Positions 25,561-34,544 of a stretch of DNA of 64,000 bases are shown one piece after another (the first letter of the stretch is position 1; the number at the start of each line of letters is the position of its first letter). The translations under genes and the position numbers were made by a program. This DNA comes from Pseudomonadota bacterium. Its GTDB lineage: Bacteria; Desulfobacterota; Syntrophorhabdia; Syntrophorhabdales; Syntrophorhabdaceae. The notes below the pieces were generated by a model. That model saw only the letters and a list, made by a program, of their open reading frames with translations, was not told the DNA's origin and ran no database searches. The stretch is from NCBI GenBank assembly GCA_026388255.1, contig JAPLKC010000043.1, positions 1 through 64,000 on the forward strand, read 5' to 3'.

Positions 25561-27687
25561 TCAGATTATTGGGCGCTGGATGCCCAATTTTTTCATCCAA
25601 TATCTTAGCGTGCTCGCCTTGAGGCCCAGGCACCGGGCAGCCCCGGTAGGCCCTTCAATCTTCCAGTTGGTATCTTTAAGCGCTTTATTGATTTCTCGTT
25701 TGTATTTTTCAAGCTGCTGCTCTTTATTTGGAGACTTGCCTGAAAAGCGGAGCGGTATTTCAATATGAAGGTTGCCGCCACTGCTTGTGATCACCGCTCT
25801 TTCGATGACATTCTCCAATTCTCTGATGTTTCCAGGCCAGGAATAATTTTGCAATTCCTTAATCGTTTTCATAGAGATTGCATCAAATTGTTTCCCGATT
25901 CGCTTTCCATGTTTGTCTGCAAACCATCTCACGAATAGGGGTATATCTTCCACACGTTCTCTGAGCGGAGGAACATAGATCGGGAAAATACTCAAACGGT
26001 ACCAAAGATCCTCACGGAATCTTCCAGCTTCCACTTCCTTTTCAAGATCCCGGTTTGTCGCCGCAATCACCCGCACATCCGTCTTAATTGTGATACTTCC
26101 ACCGACCCGCTCAAATTCTCCATCCTGAAGCACACGGAGCAGTTTTGCCTGAAGCTCAAAGGGAAGTTCGCCGATCTCATCGAGAAAGAGGGTCGTACCA
26201 TTTGCAAGCTCGAACCGGCCCAATCGTCTCGACTGGGCGCCGGTGAAGGCGCCTTTCTCGTGACCGAAGAGCTCGCTTTCTATTAGACTTGGCGTAAGAG
26301 AGGCACAGTTAACTTGAATCAAGGGCCTATCCTTGATTTTACTTGCGTTGTGGATGGCTCTTGCGATAAGCCCTTTCCCTGTACCCGTCTCGCCGAGCAA
26401 GAGGACGGTAGCATATGTAGGAGCTACTTGCTTTACCTTTACAAGAATCTGCTTCAGTGCAGCGCTTTTCCCCACAATGTCGCTAAAATCGTGTCCAAGG
26501 TTGATCTCTTCTCTGAGGTATGTGTAGTCGGCCTCAAAACGCTCTTTGAGTTTTCTTATCTCTGAAAGTGCGTTTTGTAACTTTTCCTCCGATTGCTTCC
26601 GTATTAGCGCATTCGCAAAGATCTCTCCGAAAAGACGCAGCCTGGGGATCAAATCTTGAGACCAGGTTCGATGTTTTTTGGTGGTCGTGAGAACAAGAGC
26701 ACCCACGGTCGAACACGCAACTGATACGGGGATTGATAAGATAGATTTGACACCTATTCTAAGATAGAATTGTCTCACCCTTTCTGCTTCTTTGGGAAGT
26801 TCATCAAGGGTTGTCAGTTGCAGGGGTTCGCCCTTTGACCATTTTTCGAAGACATATTGAAGATCTTCAAAAAAGTTTGGGTCGCTTTGCATCCGTTCCT
26901 CGATAACTTTGCCGGTCACATTCTCCTTCTCCGGCACCCAGACAAAGGGTAAATCAAATCTAAATGAATGCTTGTCCTCATCGAGAAGATAAAAAACAGA
27001 TCTATCAACATCCAGAAGCTGCCCCAAACGGCCGAGATCATTTCTTATGACCTTTTCAACATTATTAGTGGGTAAATTGATGTAGGTAGCGGATATTTCA
27101 GATAAAAGATGTTCAAACCGTAAGAGTTCATGAATCTGATCCGCCGATTTTTTGCGCTCCATGGCACCGGCAAGGATCCCCCCAAGATGACGGAACTCTA
27201 CTACCAGTTCATCTGTCCAGATACTGCCATCATGATTTGAAGCAAGAAAAAGTATCCCACGGATTGGTTTGCACGCCTCAAGGGGCACTATCAGGGCAGA
27301 TTTGATACCTTTATTTGCACAAAAACACCTACCTGCCATCTCATTCTGAGGTAGATCATCAGGCAAATGGGCCAAGGCAAACGTCCTCCCATTGAAAAAA
27401 TCCGGAAAAATCCACTGAATATCTTCGTCAGTGATTGTGGCCGCAGATCCATCGGTTTCCTGATTTGTATAAGAATATATGATAGTGGCTTTTTTTCCGT
27501 CATCCGACAATCCAGTCAGGACAATCCAGTCAAACATGCCAAATTCCTGTGTAAGTTTGAGTCCTTTTTCGATCTCCTGATGAATATCGTAGGGCTGCAT
27601 TCCAATCAGCTTTGCGGAAAGTTCGAGCAGCGATTTTCTAAACCGATGCATCTTATCCAAGGACGCTTTTTTCTGCGTTAATTTCAT
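25561..27687 (-). CDS. Sigma-54-dependent transcriptional activator with GAF sensor domains
   Basis: 708 aa from the ATG at 27687 (AAGGA upstream; longer frame ignored). Two GAF-like domains occupy about residues 20-185 and 205-375, then a short coiled coil. The AAA+ core has Walker A GETGTGKG (432-439), the sigma-54 contact GAFTGA (479-484) and Walker B FLDEIGELP. The Fis-type HTH is at the C-terminus (GAARCLGLKASTLRYWMKKL). This is FhlA-like architecture: ligand binding to GAF domains controls ATP-driven opening of sigma-54 promoters. Its target is probably the livK promoter just downstream. Confidence 0.92.
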   Translation of the reverse strand: MKLTQKKASLDKMHRFRKSLLELSAKLIGMQPYDIHQEIEKGLKLTQEFGMFDWIVLTGLSDDGKKATIIYSYTNQETDGSAATITDEDIQWIFPDFFNGRTFALAHLPDDLPQNEMAGRCFCANKGIKSALIVPLEACKPIRGILFLASNHDGSIWTDELVVEFRHLGGILAGAMERKKSADQIHELLRFEHLLSEISATYINLPTNNVEKVIRNDLGRLGQLLDVDRSVFYLLDEDKHSFRFDLPFVWVPEKENVTGKVIEERMQSDPNFFEDLQYVFEKWSKGEPLQLTTLDELPKEAERVRQFYLRIGVKSILSIPVSVACSTVGALVLTTTKKHRTWSQDLIPRLRLFGEIFANALIRKQSEEKLQNALSEIRKLKERFEADYTYLREEINLGHDFSDIVGKSAALKQILVKVKQVAPTYATVLLLGETGTGKGLIARAIHNASKIKDRPLIQVNCASLTPSLIESELFGHEKGAFTGAQSRRLGRFELANGTTLFLDEIGELPFELQAKLLRVLQDGEFERVGGSITIKTDVRVIAATNRDLEKEVEAGRFREDLWYRLSIFPIYVPPLRERVEDIPLFVRWFADKHGKRIGKQFDAISMKTIKELQNYSWPGNIRELENVIERAVITSSGGNLHIEIPLRFSGKSPNKEQQLEKYKREINKALKDTNWKIEGPTGAARCLGLKASTLRYWMKKLGIQRPII

Positions 27688-27789
27688 TGAGTTTTCCTTA
27701 TACATCTTTAACATTCTATATGCATGAATGCAACAATGAACCCGACAATTATCTTTAAACTGCATACAGAATGCGGGCTTCTACCTTAA

Positions 27790-28005
27790 ATTGAATTTCC
27801 CTGGTCCATTGCTAATATTATCTACCAACGCCATGAAAGCATGGATGGCCCAAGATACCCGAAAAGACTGAAAGGGGATGAGATACTCATAGAAGCACGC
27901 ATCATTGCCATAGCCGATGTGGTAAAAGCTATGCTTCACGCAGACCATACAGAACTGAAAAGGAATAGATGCAAGGAAATAGAAAAGAATAAAGTATATT
28001 TGTAA
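27790..28005 (+). pseudogene. C-terminal fragment of an HD-GYP domain protein
   Basis: A 71-codon frame with no start, opened by TAA at 27787-27789, reads IEFPWSIANIIYQRHESMDG, then PRYPKRLKGDEILIEARIIAIADVV, and stops with TAA. This is the HD-GYP end (FPWPIA, HHE, DGSGYPRGLKGDEIL, ARIIAVADVVEAM). The metal-binding HHE is RHE and GSGYP is GPRYP, so the copy is degenerate as well as truncated. The parent gene is not in the window. Confidence 0.8.
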
Positions 28006-28126
28006 AAAAAGCATGTCGTGATTATGATAATTCTATGTTGTTGTTTTTATAGGAATAAATCGTATTTCTAAAATGGGTGTGTGAGGGGCTTGGTGCGCTT
28101 CCGCCAATTATTCTTTATATTTTCCC

Positions 28127-28297
28127 AATAATGTGATCGGTACCATAAGTTGGTCTTTGTCGTTTGGTACCATAAATTGGTCTTTGTCGTTTGGTACCAT
28201 AAATTGGTCTTTGTCGTTTGGTACCATAAGTTGGTCTTTGTCGTTTGGTACCATAAGTTGGTTAAAAGGACCAACTTATGGTACCGATCACATTATT
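28127..28297. repeat. 27-bp tandem repeat inside 29-bp perfect inverted ends (IS-like termini)
   Basis: Five units of GGTACCATAAGTTGGT begin at 28139, 28166, 28193, 28220 and 28247; the first four are followed by an 11-base CTTTGTCGTTT spacer, giving a 27-bp period. The whole is bounded by a perfect 29-bp inverted repeat (28127-28155 against 28269-28297). Unit five and the right arm form a 16-bp hairpin with a 7-base loop. IS21-family elements carry repeated subterminal sequences starting with TGT, so this may be two IS ends joined after loss of the transposase genes. A diverged half lies at 12956-13001. Confidence 0.85.
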
Positions 28298-28973
28298 CCC
28301 CATACTCGTCAAGATATCGTTCAATATATTCCGTCACCTTTTCGTTTGGTTGATATATGCCAAAGTGGCCTTCACAGAGCACGTCTACTTTAAGAGCAAG
28401 GAGCTTTTCCATAGATTTCTGCCAATGAGACATGTTGGCCCCGAATTCTGTAAGGAAGGGGCCGTGGATATCCTGACCGAAAAGTACTCTCTTTTCCCCC
28501 CTGTCGAGATAAACCGAGATAGACCCCGGCGAATGGCCGGGCGTGTGAAGACACACAATCTCCTGCCCTCCGAAATTAAAGCGTTCCTCCTTTGTATCAA
28601 ACTTCACATCAACCGGTAAAGGTTCAAAACGAACACCATACCAGTAAGCTGCTGTCATCGTGTCGTCGCCTCGCTCCACAACATCAGCATCGAGGGCATG
28701 CATGATTATACGTGAGCCGAGCCTTTTCCGCAATTCGTATGCACCGCCGACATGGTCAATATGACAATGCGTAAGGATTATTGTTGAAAGTCTGGTAGGG
28801 TCAAAACCCAGTTCTTCAATATTCCGTATAATCATGTCAACGCTTGAACCCGCTCCGGTGTCAATAAGCACCATCTCTCCAAGGTTCAACAGATAGATCG
28901 AGCAATCCCGTGAATCCGTAAGGTCCGAATCTCCAACGAGATATATATCGTTTATGATTTCCTTTGGTCCCAT
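28293..28973 (-). CDS. MBL-fold metallo-hydrolase
   Basis: 226 aa from the ATG at 28973 (AAAGGAG upstream). The zinc motif THCHIDHVGG has Cys in the first variable position of HxHxDH, followed by the later histidines in HTPGHSPGSIS, FGQDIHGP and CEGHFG. The fold covers glyoxalase II, lactonases and other hydrolases; substrate not predictable. Its stop codon lies inside the right arm of the inverted repeat, so the element inserted at the very end of this gene. Confidence 0.85.
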   Translation of the reverse strand: MGPKEIINDIYLVGDSDLTDSRDCSIYLLNLGEMVLIDTGAGSSVDMIIRNIEELGFDPTRLSTIILTHCHIDHVGGAYELRKRLGSRIIMHALDADVVERGDDTMTAAYWYGVRFEPLPVDVKFDTKEERFNFGGQEIVCLHTPGHSPGSISVYLDRGEKRVLFGQDIHGPFLTEFGANMSHWQKSMEKLLALKVDVLCEGHFGIYQPNEKVTEYIERYLDEYGE

Positions 28974-29091
28974 TTTTTCTCCTTTCACGCGCATGTTGTT
29001 TGTCAGTTTATTATTAAGACCTTTTCAAAAGTGCCCTGATTGTTATTCTCTGTTATGTCCCGTCTGCACGGGATTACTGCCCGCTTCGCTC

Positions 29092-29152
29092 TACTGGCGG
29101 AAGCCGGAATCCAGTAAATTCAATAACTTCTGGATACCGGTTTCCGCCAGTA
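29092..29152. repeat. Imperfect 23-bp inverted repeat
   Basis: Arms 29092-29114 and 29130-29152 pair at 21 of 23 positions around a 15-base loop, with core GGCGGAAGCCGGAATCCAG. The text resembles dispersed GGAATCCAG palindromes common in many proteobacterial genomes. The rest of the ~350 bases between 28974 and 29323 holds no visible gene. Confidence 0.65.
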
Positions 29153-29323
29153 TGAAGGCATTTTAGAGTTTTGCAAATGTCTTATTTTTAAATTCCTCAG
29201 AATAACAAATATTAACATGTTTTTAATGGCTTGGAAAGAAAGTGTGATCGATTAAAATCCATATAGACATTTTATCAGGATTTTTTTATAGTAAACATAA
29301 AAAACTCTTATAAAGGAGCATAC

Positions 29324-30895
29324 ATGAGAAAGTTCAAAGGATTACTGACGGCAGTCTTTTGCATTATGGTGCTGTTTTGGCTTCAGGCCGCGTCGTCAGC
29401 AGCTGCCTTCAACGCTGAAAGCTATAAAACTTTCGTTAAGGGTGAAATGAAAACATGGAATGTGCCCGGCGCCGCAATCCTGGTCATAGAGGATGGAAAG
29501 GTTGTCTTCTCAGAAGGTTTCGGCTACAAGGATATGGAAAAAAAGACTAAAGTAACGCTAAAAACCCTTTTTGGCATCGGTTCATGCAGTAAGGCCTTCG
29601 TCTCCCTTCCCATAGGCATGCTTGTTGATGAGAAAAAGATTGATTTTGACAAGCCTGTCCGTGAATACTACCCCGCCTTTCAGCTCAATGACCCCTATGC
29701 CACAGAGTACGTGACAATACGGGATTTACTATCGCACAGAACAGGCCTCCCCAGATATGATACAGCCATTGATCCGAAAGACGCATCTAGGGATGAGGCA
29801 ATGAAAAAGCTTAAATATTTTAAGCTGAATAAAGGGATCAGAGAGCGTTTTCAATATTGTAATTTTCACTATCTGGCAGCAGGGGCCATAGTGGATAAAG
29901 TCTCAGGGATTACATGGGAGGAATTTGTTTTAAACAGAATATTCAAACCTCTGAATATGAACAGCTCCAGTCTCTCTCCCGAAGATTTAAAAAAATCCCC
30001 TGATTATGCTTTTCCTTACAAAATGAATATGGAAGCATTAAAGAAATTCCCTGAAAATCAGGCAGAGTATGTCAGCGTGCCTTTAAAGAAACTTCCTGTT
30101 GAGAATATAGGGGTATACGGGCCTGCGGGCTCCATCAATTCCAACCTTGAAGATATGGCAAAGTGGGTCTTGCTGCACTTGAATCAGGGTAAAATCGGGG
30201 ATAGACAATTGATTTCAAGGGACGTTTTGACCGAGCTTATTACTCCGCAGATATTGACAGGCGGGCTGCTTAAATATGAAGAAGTTCTGCCCGGGAGCTA
30301 TGGAATGGCATGGGGGATAACACCCTACCGGGGACATTATCTTGTCAGCCACGACGGCATGATTGAAGGGTTTACCGCGCATGTAGGCTTTATTCCAAGG
30401 AAAAACATCGGTCTGGTAATCCTTACCAACAGAGCGGACAACTATGAGTTTATTGCCTCCGTATCCTATTCCACGTATGATAGAGCGCTGGGTTTAAAAG
30501 AAATATCCTGGAATAAGAGGTTTATTGATGAATATCCGGCTGCTTTGGCAAATTTGAAAGCAAGCAGGGAAACTGAGGAAAAGAACAGGAAAAAGGATAC
30601 AAAGCCGTCCCATGCTCTGGCCGATTATGCCGGAAAATATGAGCATCCGGCCTTCGGTGCCGTGAAAATAGAGCTTAAAGACAACAATCTCGTATTTTCT
30701 TTAAGGGATATTAAAGATACGATCACAACGCTCAAACACTTCCAGTACGACACCTTTAAAACATCGAGCAAAAGCATTATCGGAGGCTTTGATATGAAAA
30801 TGACCTTCATGATGAATGAAAACAGCGATATAGACAGACTATTATTGCCCTTTGAGCCGGCTGTTAAAGATATTGTCTTCAGGAAGGTAAAGTAG
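29324..30895 (+). CDS. Secreted serine hydrolase, beta-lactamase class C/PBP4* fold
   Basis: 523 aa with a signal peptide (hydrophobic 8-25, cleavage near SSAAA). The nucleophile motif SxxK is SCSK (87-90), YCN in FQYCNFHY is the YxN motif, and HDG in LVSHDGMIEG replaces KTG. A C-terminal DUF3471-like domain (about 425-523) follows an acidic/basic linker. Family members are peptidases, esterases or D-amino acid hydrolases in the periplasm; it need not confer drug resistance. A clear ribosome site (AAAGGAG) precedes it. Confidence 0.88.
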   Translation: MRKFKGLLTAVFCIMVLFWLQAASSAAAFNAESYKTFVKGEMKTWNVPGAAILVIEDGKVVFSEGFGYKDMEKKTKVTLKTLFGIGSCSKAFVSLPIGMLVDEKKIDFDKPVREYYPAFQLNDPYATEYVTIRDLLSHRTGLPRYDTAIDPKDASRDEAMKKLKYFKLNKGIRERFQYCNFHYLAAGAIVDKVSGITWEEFVLNRIFKPLNMNSSSLSPEDLKKSPDYAFPYKMNMEALKKFPENQAEYVSVPLKKLPVENIGVYGPAGSINSNLEDMAKWVLLHLNQGKIGDRQLISRDVLTELITPQILTGGLLKYEEVLPGSYGMAWGITPYRGHYLVSHDGMIEGFTAHVGFIPRKNIGLVILTNRADNYEFIASVSYSTYDRALGLKEISWNKRFIDEYPAALANLKASRETEEKNRKKDTKPSHALADYAGKYEHPAFGAVKIELKDNNLVFSLRDIKDTITTLKHFQYDTFKTSSKSIIGGFDMKMTFMMNENSDIDRLLLPFEPAVKDIVFRKVK

Positions 30896-30912
30896 TATCA
30901 GCAGGGGGCATT

Positions 30913-31656
30913 ATGATTGACAATACATCCTTTACTGTCCGCGATATGCCGAAGGAAGAAAGGCCCAGAGAAAGGCTTCTCCGGCTTGGCCCGGAAGCGC
31001 TTTCCTCGCCGGAACTTCTGGCGCTGATTATCGGTCGCGGAGTTTCAAAGAGATCAGTCATGACCATCGCTCAGGAATTATATGCAAAATTCCGCAGCGT
31101 CAGGGGCATAAGCGAAGCAACCATAGAAGAACTTTCAGAAATTAAAGGCATCGGCCCGGCAAAGGCAATACAACTCAAGGCGTCTTTCGAGCTTGCAAAA
31201 AGGCAGGAACTGGAAACCGAGAATGGATTTGAGGGCATGGATGTCAAGAATCCTCAGAGTGTTGTTAAAGCTATACGGGCAAGTATCAAGGATATGAAAA
31301 AAGAGCATTTTATGCTCATTATACTTAACACGAGAAATAAGATTATTCGCATTGAAAACATCTCTGTAGGCACCCTCAACGCCAGTCTGGTACATCCCAG
31401 AGAAGTTTTCAATAAAGCGATTGCCCACACCGCGTCATCGGTGGTTATCGCCCATAACCACCCCTCCGGTGACCCGGAACCCTCTGAAGAGGACCTGAAA
31501 ATTACCCGCCGTCTTATAGACGCAGGCAGAATACTCGGCATTGAAGTCCTTGACCACATTATCATAGGAAAATATTCCGCAAAAAGCACGATTATCGGGG
31601 AAAGCAAACCCGAAAAAGAAAGCTATTGCAGCTTCAAGGAAAAAGGGCTCATATAG
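30913..31656 (+). CDS. radC: RadC family JAMM-domain protein
   Basis: 247 aa. N-terminal helix-hairpin-helix (ISEATIEELSEIKGIGPAKA) and a C-terminal JAMM metal site (HNHPSGDPEPSEED) are complete, as in housekeeping RadC. Despite the name its role in DNA repair is not established. It starts 17 bases after the hydrolase gene and is probably co-transcribed. Confidence 0.93.
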   Translation: MIDNTSFTVRDMPKEERPRERLLRLGPEALSSPELLALIIGRGVSKRSVMTIAQELYAKFRSVRGISEATIEELSEIKGIGPAKAIQLKASFELAKRQELETENGFEGMDVKNPQSVVKAIRASIKDMKKEHFMLIILNTRNKIIRIENISVGTLNASLVHPREVFNKAIAHTASSVVIAHNHPSGDPEPSEEDLKITRRLIDAGRILGIEVLDHIIIGKYSAKSTIIGESKPEKESYCSFKEKGLI

Positions 31657-31970
31657 ATAAGAGCCGATATTCGGGTTTTAGAGATAGTTTTATCACAGGC
31701 ATCGGGGCCTATTTTATTGTAATCGTTTTAGATGAGAATTTTAATAGCCGCAGTTTTTCCCGCCCGTCTCATAGCTCTGGCGGACAGGAACCTGCGTAAA
31801 TAAAAATGTGGAACAAAAGCATAACAGCACAGGAAATCAGGAATCTCAATATCTACCCCTGGGCAGCATTATCGTGGAAGAACAGATTCGTTCATCCATT
31901 GACACAACGAGCGAATCCTTAAAGCCCTTATGTAGTCAATCAATAGATTGAAAATTAGCACGACAAACGA
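31657..31970. other. Intergenic region, nothing clear
   Basis: About 310 bases between convergent radC and the hybrid kinase. No hairpin followed by a T run and no coding frame that looks real. Confidence 0.4.
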
Positions 31971-33986
31971 TCAATTACCATGAAGTATTTTTTCCACTAA
32001 ATTCTTCACTTCTTTTCTCTTGAAAGGCTTTTTCAGGGCCCCCTGAAAGCCGTAATCGGCATAGTTCACAATGACAGGATCATCCACATAGCCGGAAGCA
32101 ATTATGGCCTTGATAGATGGGTCGATCTTTAACATCCACTCCATGGCAAACTGACCCCCCAATCCCTGGCGAACCGTCAGATCCAGAAGCACCAGATCAA
32201 AGGGCGCCCCGGAATGGAGAGCTTTTCTGTAAGTATCAAGCGCCTCCTGTCCATCCTTCACATCCGTTACATCATAACCCAGTCGCTCCAGATAGGCCCG
32301 CTCGATCGCACGAATCTGAGGCTCATCGTCCATGATAAGGACCCGGAACGTATCGGTCGATAATGTCTTCTTAAACTCTTTTTCCTTGGCCGGATCCATC
32401 GGTTCCGGAAGATAAAGGGCAAAAGAAGTGCCTTTTCCCGGTTGAGATTTCACTGTGATATGGCCGCCGTGTTTCTTCAAAACAGAATAACAGACCGCCA
32501 GCCCAAGTCCAAGTCCCTTCTGGGCATCCATCTCCTTGGTAGTGAAATAGGGATCAAATATCTTCGACAGATGCTCATAGGGGATGCCTATGCCCTCATC
32601 GGTAAAGGTCATTTTGAGATACGGTCCCCCTTTGAGGGCAAGATCTTCTCCGTCAGGTATCTCAACATTCTCAACCTGCACCGTAAGATTCCCTCCCTGG
32701 GGCATGGCCTCCACAGCGTTCGTCGTCAAATTGTAAAAACACTGCTTCATCTGTAGTTTGTCTACCTCAACAGGTCTGAGATTATCCATAAAGTCGAACT
32801 TCACACTGACTTTTGTTCCCTTTGCTGTCCTGTGGACAGCATCCCTGATGATCTCAGTAACATCAAAGATTTTCATGTGGGGACCCCCGCCCCGGGAAAA
32901 CGTGATCAGCTTGCTGGTCAGATCCTTTGTCTGCTCAATACTTTGCATAGCAGTCAACAGCCGTTTGCGAGAAACATGATCAGCGGGCAGGTTTATGAGG
33001 GCCAGATCAATATACCCCCACGCTATAGCCATCAGATTGTTGAAGTCATGGGCAATCCCACCGGCCAAAACACCCAGGGACTCCAGTTTGTGAGCCCGGA
33101 GCAGTTCCTCCTCCATCCGCTTACGGTCGGTGATGTCGCGCGAAATGGAGAGAGCAGCCTGTCTGCCAAGATACTGGAACTTGCGGATGTTGCTCTCCAC
33201 GGGGATTCTAAGTCCATCCTTCGTCACATGAATCGTATCAACGAGAATGTCTACCTGTGAAGTAAGGCTAATTCGTTTGTCGGCAATCCGTTCATATTCT
33301 TCCGGCAACGTGATGTCCCGTGGCGCGAGGGACAGCAGCTCCTCCCTCGTATAACCCAGACGGCGACAGGCCACATCGTTGACCTGGAGAAAACGCCCGG
33401 GCAGACCTTCCTCGTCCAAATCGTGCAAGAAAACGGCGTCGTTGATGCTCTCGAAAAGAATGCGGTATTTCCCCTCGCTCTCCCATAGCGCCTCCTCCGC
33501 CAGCTTGCGGTCAGTGATGCCCTCAACTGTCCCTTCTTGGTAAATTAACGCACCTTCATCGTTTCTAATTGCACGGGCATTTAGGGATGCCCACACAGGT
33601 TTTCCGTCTTTATTGAGGAGTTGTGTCTCAAACCCCTTGATTATCCCTTCCGCTTCAAGGGTGTTTTTGAACGTTTCGCGATCTGCCGGATTTGCATAAT
33701 ATTGTCCGCCGATATCAGTGATTTGCTCCATGAATTCCTGCGGGGAATTATAACCTAAGAGCTTTGCCAGGGCAGGATTAGCGGAGAGCAATCTTCCTTC
33801 CATTGTGGCCCGAAAGATACCTTCTACAGCGTTTTCAAAGAGGGAACGGTATTTGGTTTCGCTCTCATGCAACGCTTCCTCAACTCGCTTAAGTTCGGTT
33901 TCCGTTTGTTCCAGTTCGTGGATTCTCTTTTTTAATACAGATATCTCTTTGATCAGTTCCGGCTTTGTCATGGATGGATCTTTCAT
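31971..33986 (-). CDS. Hybrid PAS sensor histidine kinase with receiver domain
   Basis: 671 aa, cytoplasmic. N-terminal coiled coil (KELSVLKKRIHELEQ-like), PAS 1 (about 40-165), PAS 2 (about 170-300), HisKA H-box LAGGIAHDFNNLMAIAWGY, HATPase (DEGIGIPYEH, GLGLGLAVCYSVLKKHGG) and a C-terminal receiver with the phospho-acceptor in LVLLDLTVRQGLGG. AGGAAGG precedes the ATG. It has the same order of domains as the 4154-6181 kinase, and the signal is unknown. No partner regulator is adjacent. Confidence 0.9.
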   Translation of the reverse strand: MKDPSMTKPELIKEISVLKKRIHELEQTETELKRVEEALHESETKYRSLFENAVEGIFRATMEGRLLSANPALAKLLGYNSPQEFMEQITDIGGQYYANPADRETFKNTLEAEGIIKGFETQLLNKDGKPVWASLNARAIRNDEGALIYQEGTVEGITDRKLAEEALWESEGKYRILFESINDAVFLHDLDEEGLPGRFLQVNDVACRRLGYTREELLSLAPRDITLPEEYERIADKRISLTSQVDILVDTIHVTKDGLRIPVESNIRKFQYLGRQAALSISRDITDRKRMEEELLRAHKLESLGVLAGGIAHDFNNLMAIAWGYIDLALINLPADHVSRKRLLTAMQSIEQTKDLTSKLITFSRGGGPHMKIFDVTEIIRDAVHRTAKGTKVSVKFDFMDNLRPVEVDKLQMKQCFYNLTTNAVEAMPQGGNLTVQVENVEIPDGEDLALKGGPYLKMTFTDEGIGIPYEHLSKIFDPYFTTKEMDAQKGLGLGLAVCYSVLKKHGGHITVKSQPGKGTSFALYLPEPMDPAKEKEFKKTLSTDTFRVLIMDDEPQIRAIERAYLERLGYDVTDVKDGQEALDTYRKALHSGAPFDLVLLDLTVRQGLGGQFAMEWMLKIDPSIKAIIASGYVDDPVIVNYADYGFQGALKKPFKRKEVKNLVEKILHGN

Positions 33987-34238
33987 CTTACCTTCCTATG
34001 GTATAAAATAGTAAGGAAAAATATCAAGATACTAAGAATACTATCTTTTGAATGCAAAAATGTCAATGCTTCAGGTTATTTATTACTATTTGAAAGCTAC
34101 TATGAAAGTTAAAAAGCTGTCTGTGTTTGTTTCGGGAAGCTATACGTAACATATCCTGCTTTCTCTCTTAATATTGGTTACTTACATCCTATTTTCCTTT
34201 TACTCATGGCACCTTCTTCTTGTAAATATAGCACAGGA

Positions 34239-34400
34239 TCATCCGCTACATTCAGTCATTTTTGGAGTAAACGGCAATCCGTTCAAATTAATACCCGTTT
34301 TTGCCACTTGAATAGCAAGATTTCTGTGCACTTCAGGCAGTACGCGTACATAAATTTGCGCCGTATCTTTTACAGGAAATCGGTGGAGGATATGATTGAA
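34239..34400 (-). pseudogene. Remnant of a HicB-family antitoxin
   Basis: A minus-strand frame without a start reads IYVRVLPEVHRNLAIQVAKT followed by GINLNGL and ends at TGA (34239-34241). This matches the ribbon-helix-helix tail of HicB antitoxins (consensus roughly F-vRlPpeLHr-La-eAa--GvSLN-l). The N-terminal HicB domain and any HicA toxin gene are missing. The rest of the 33987-34544 gap holds nothing I can name. Confidence 0.6.
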
Positions 34401-34487
34401 AAAGGTGTATAATATAAGATGGTTTTATGAAGATGGTGGATCAATTAACTGACCCACTGCGAGAAGGTAGAGCGTTAAAGTAAAAAA

Positions 34488-34510
34488 CTTTCGCAGTAAG
34501 CTGCGGGGAA
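34488..34510. repeat. Palindrome of the CCCCGCA family
   Basis: CGCAG-TAAG-CTGCG (34492-34505) followed by GGGGAA. Similar to the element at 6256-6275 when read on the other strand. It lies upstream of the MBL hydrolase gene's ribosome site but shows no T run, so it is unlikely to be a terminator. Confidence 0.35.
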
Positions 34511-34544
34511 TTTGTCCGCTTGAAATTAAAAGGAGGGTACAATT

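Noticed and set aside
28127-28297. CRISPR array
   Set aside because: Spacers are identical and only 11 bases long, and no cas gene is present; this is a tandem repeat.
28068-28393. Frames made of repeated SLSFGTINW or WYQTTKTNL units
   Set aside because: They are translations of the 27-bp tandem repeat in several frames, so the periodic protein is a by-product of the DNA repeat and not a repeat protein.
29324-30895. Antibiotic-resistance beta-lactamase
   Set aside because: It has the SxxK and YxN motifs of the class C fold but an HDG in place of KTG and a long DUF3471-like tail, which suits an esterase or peptidase better.
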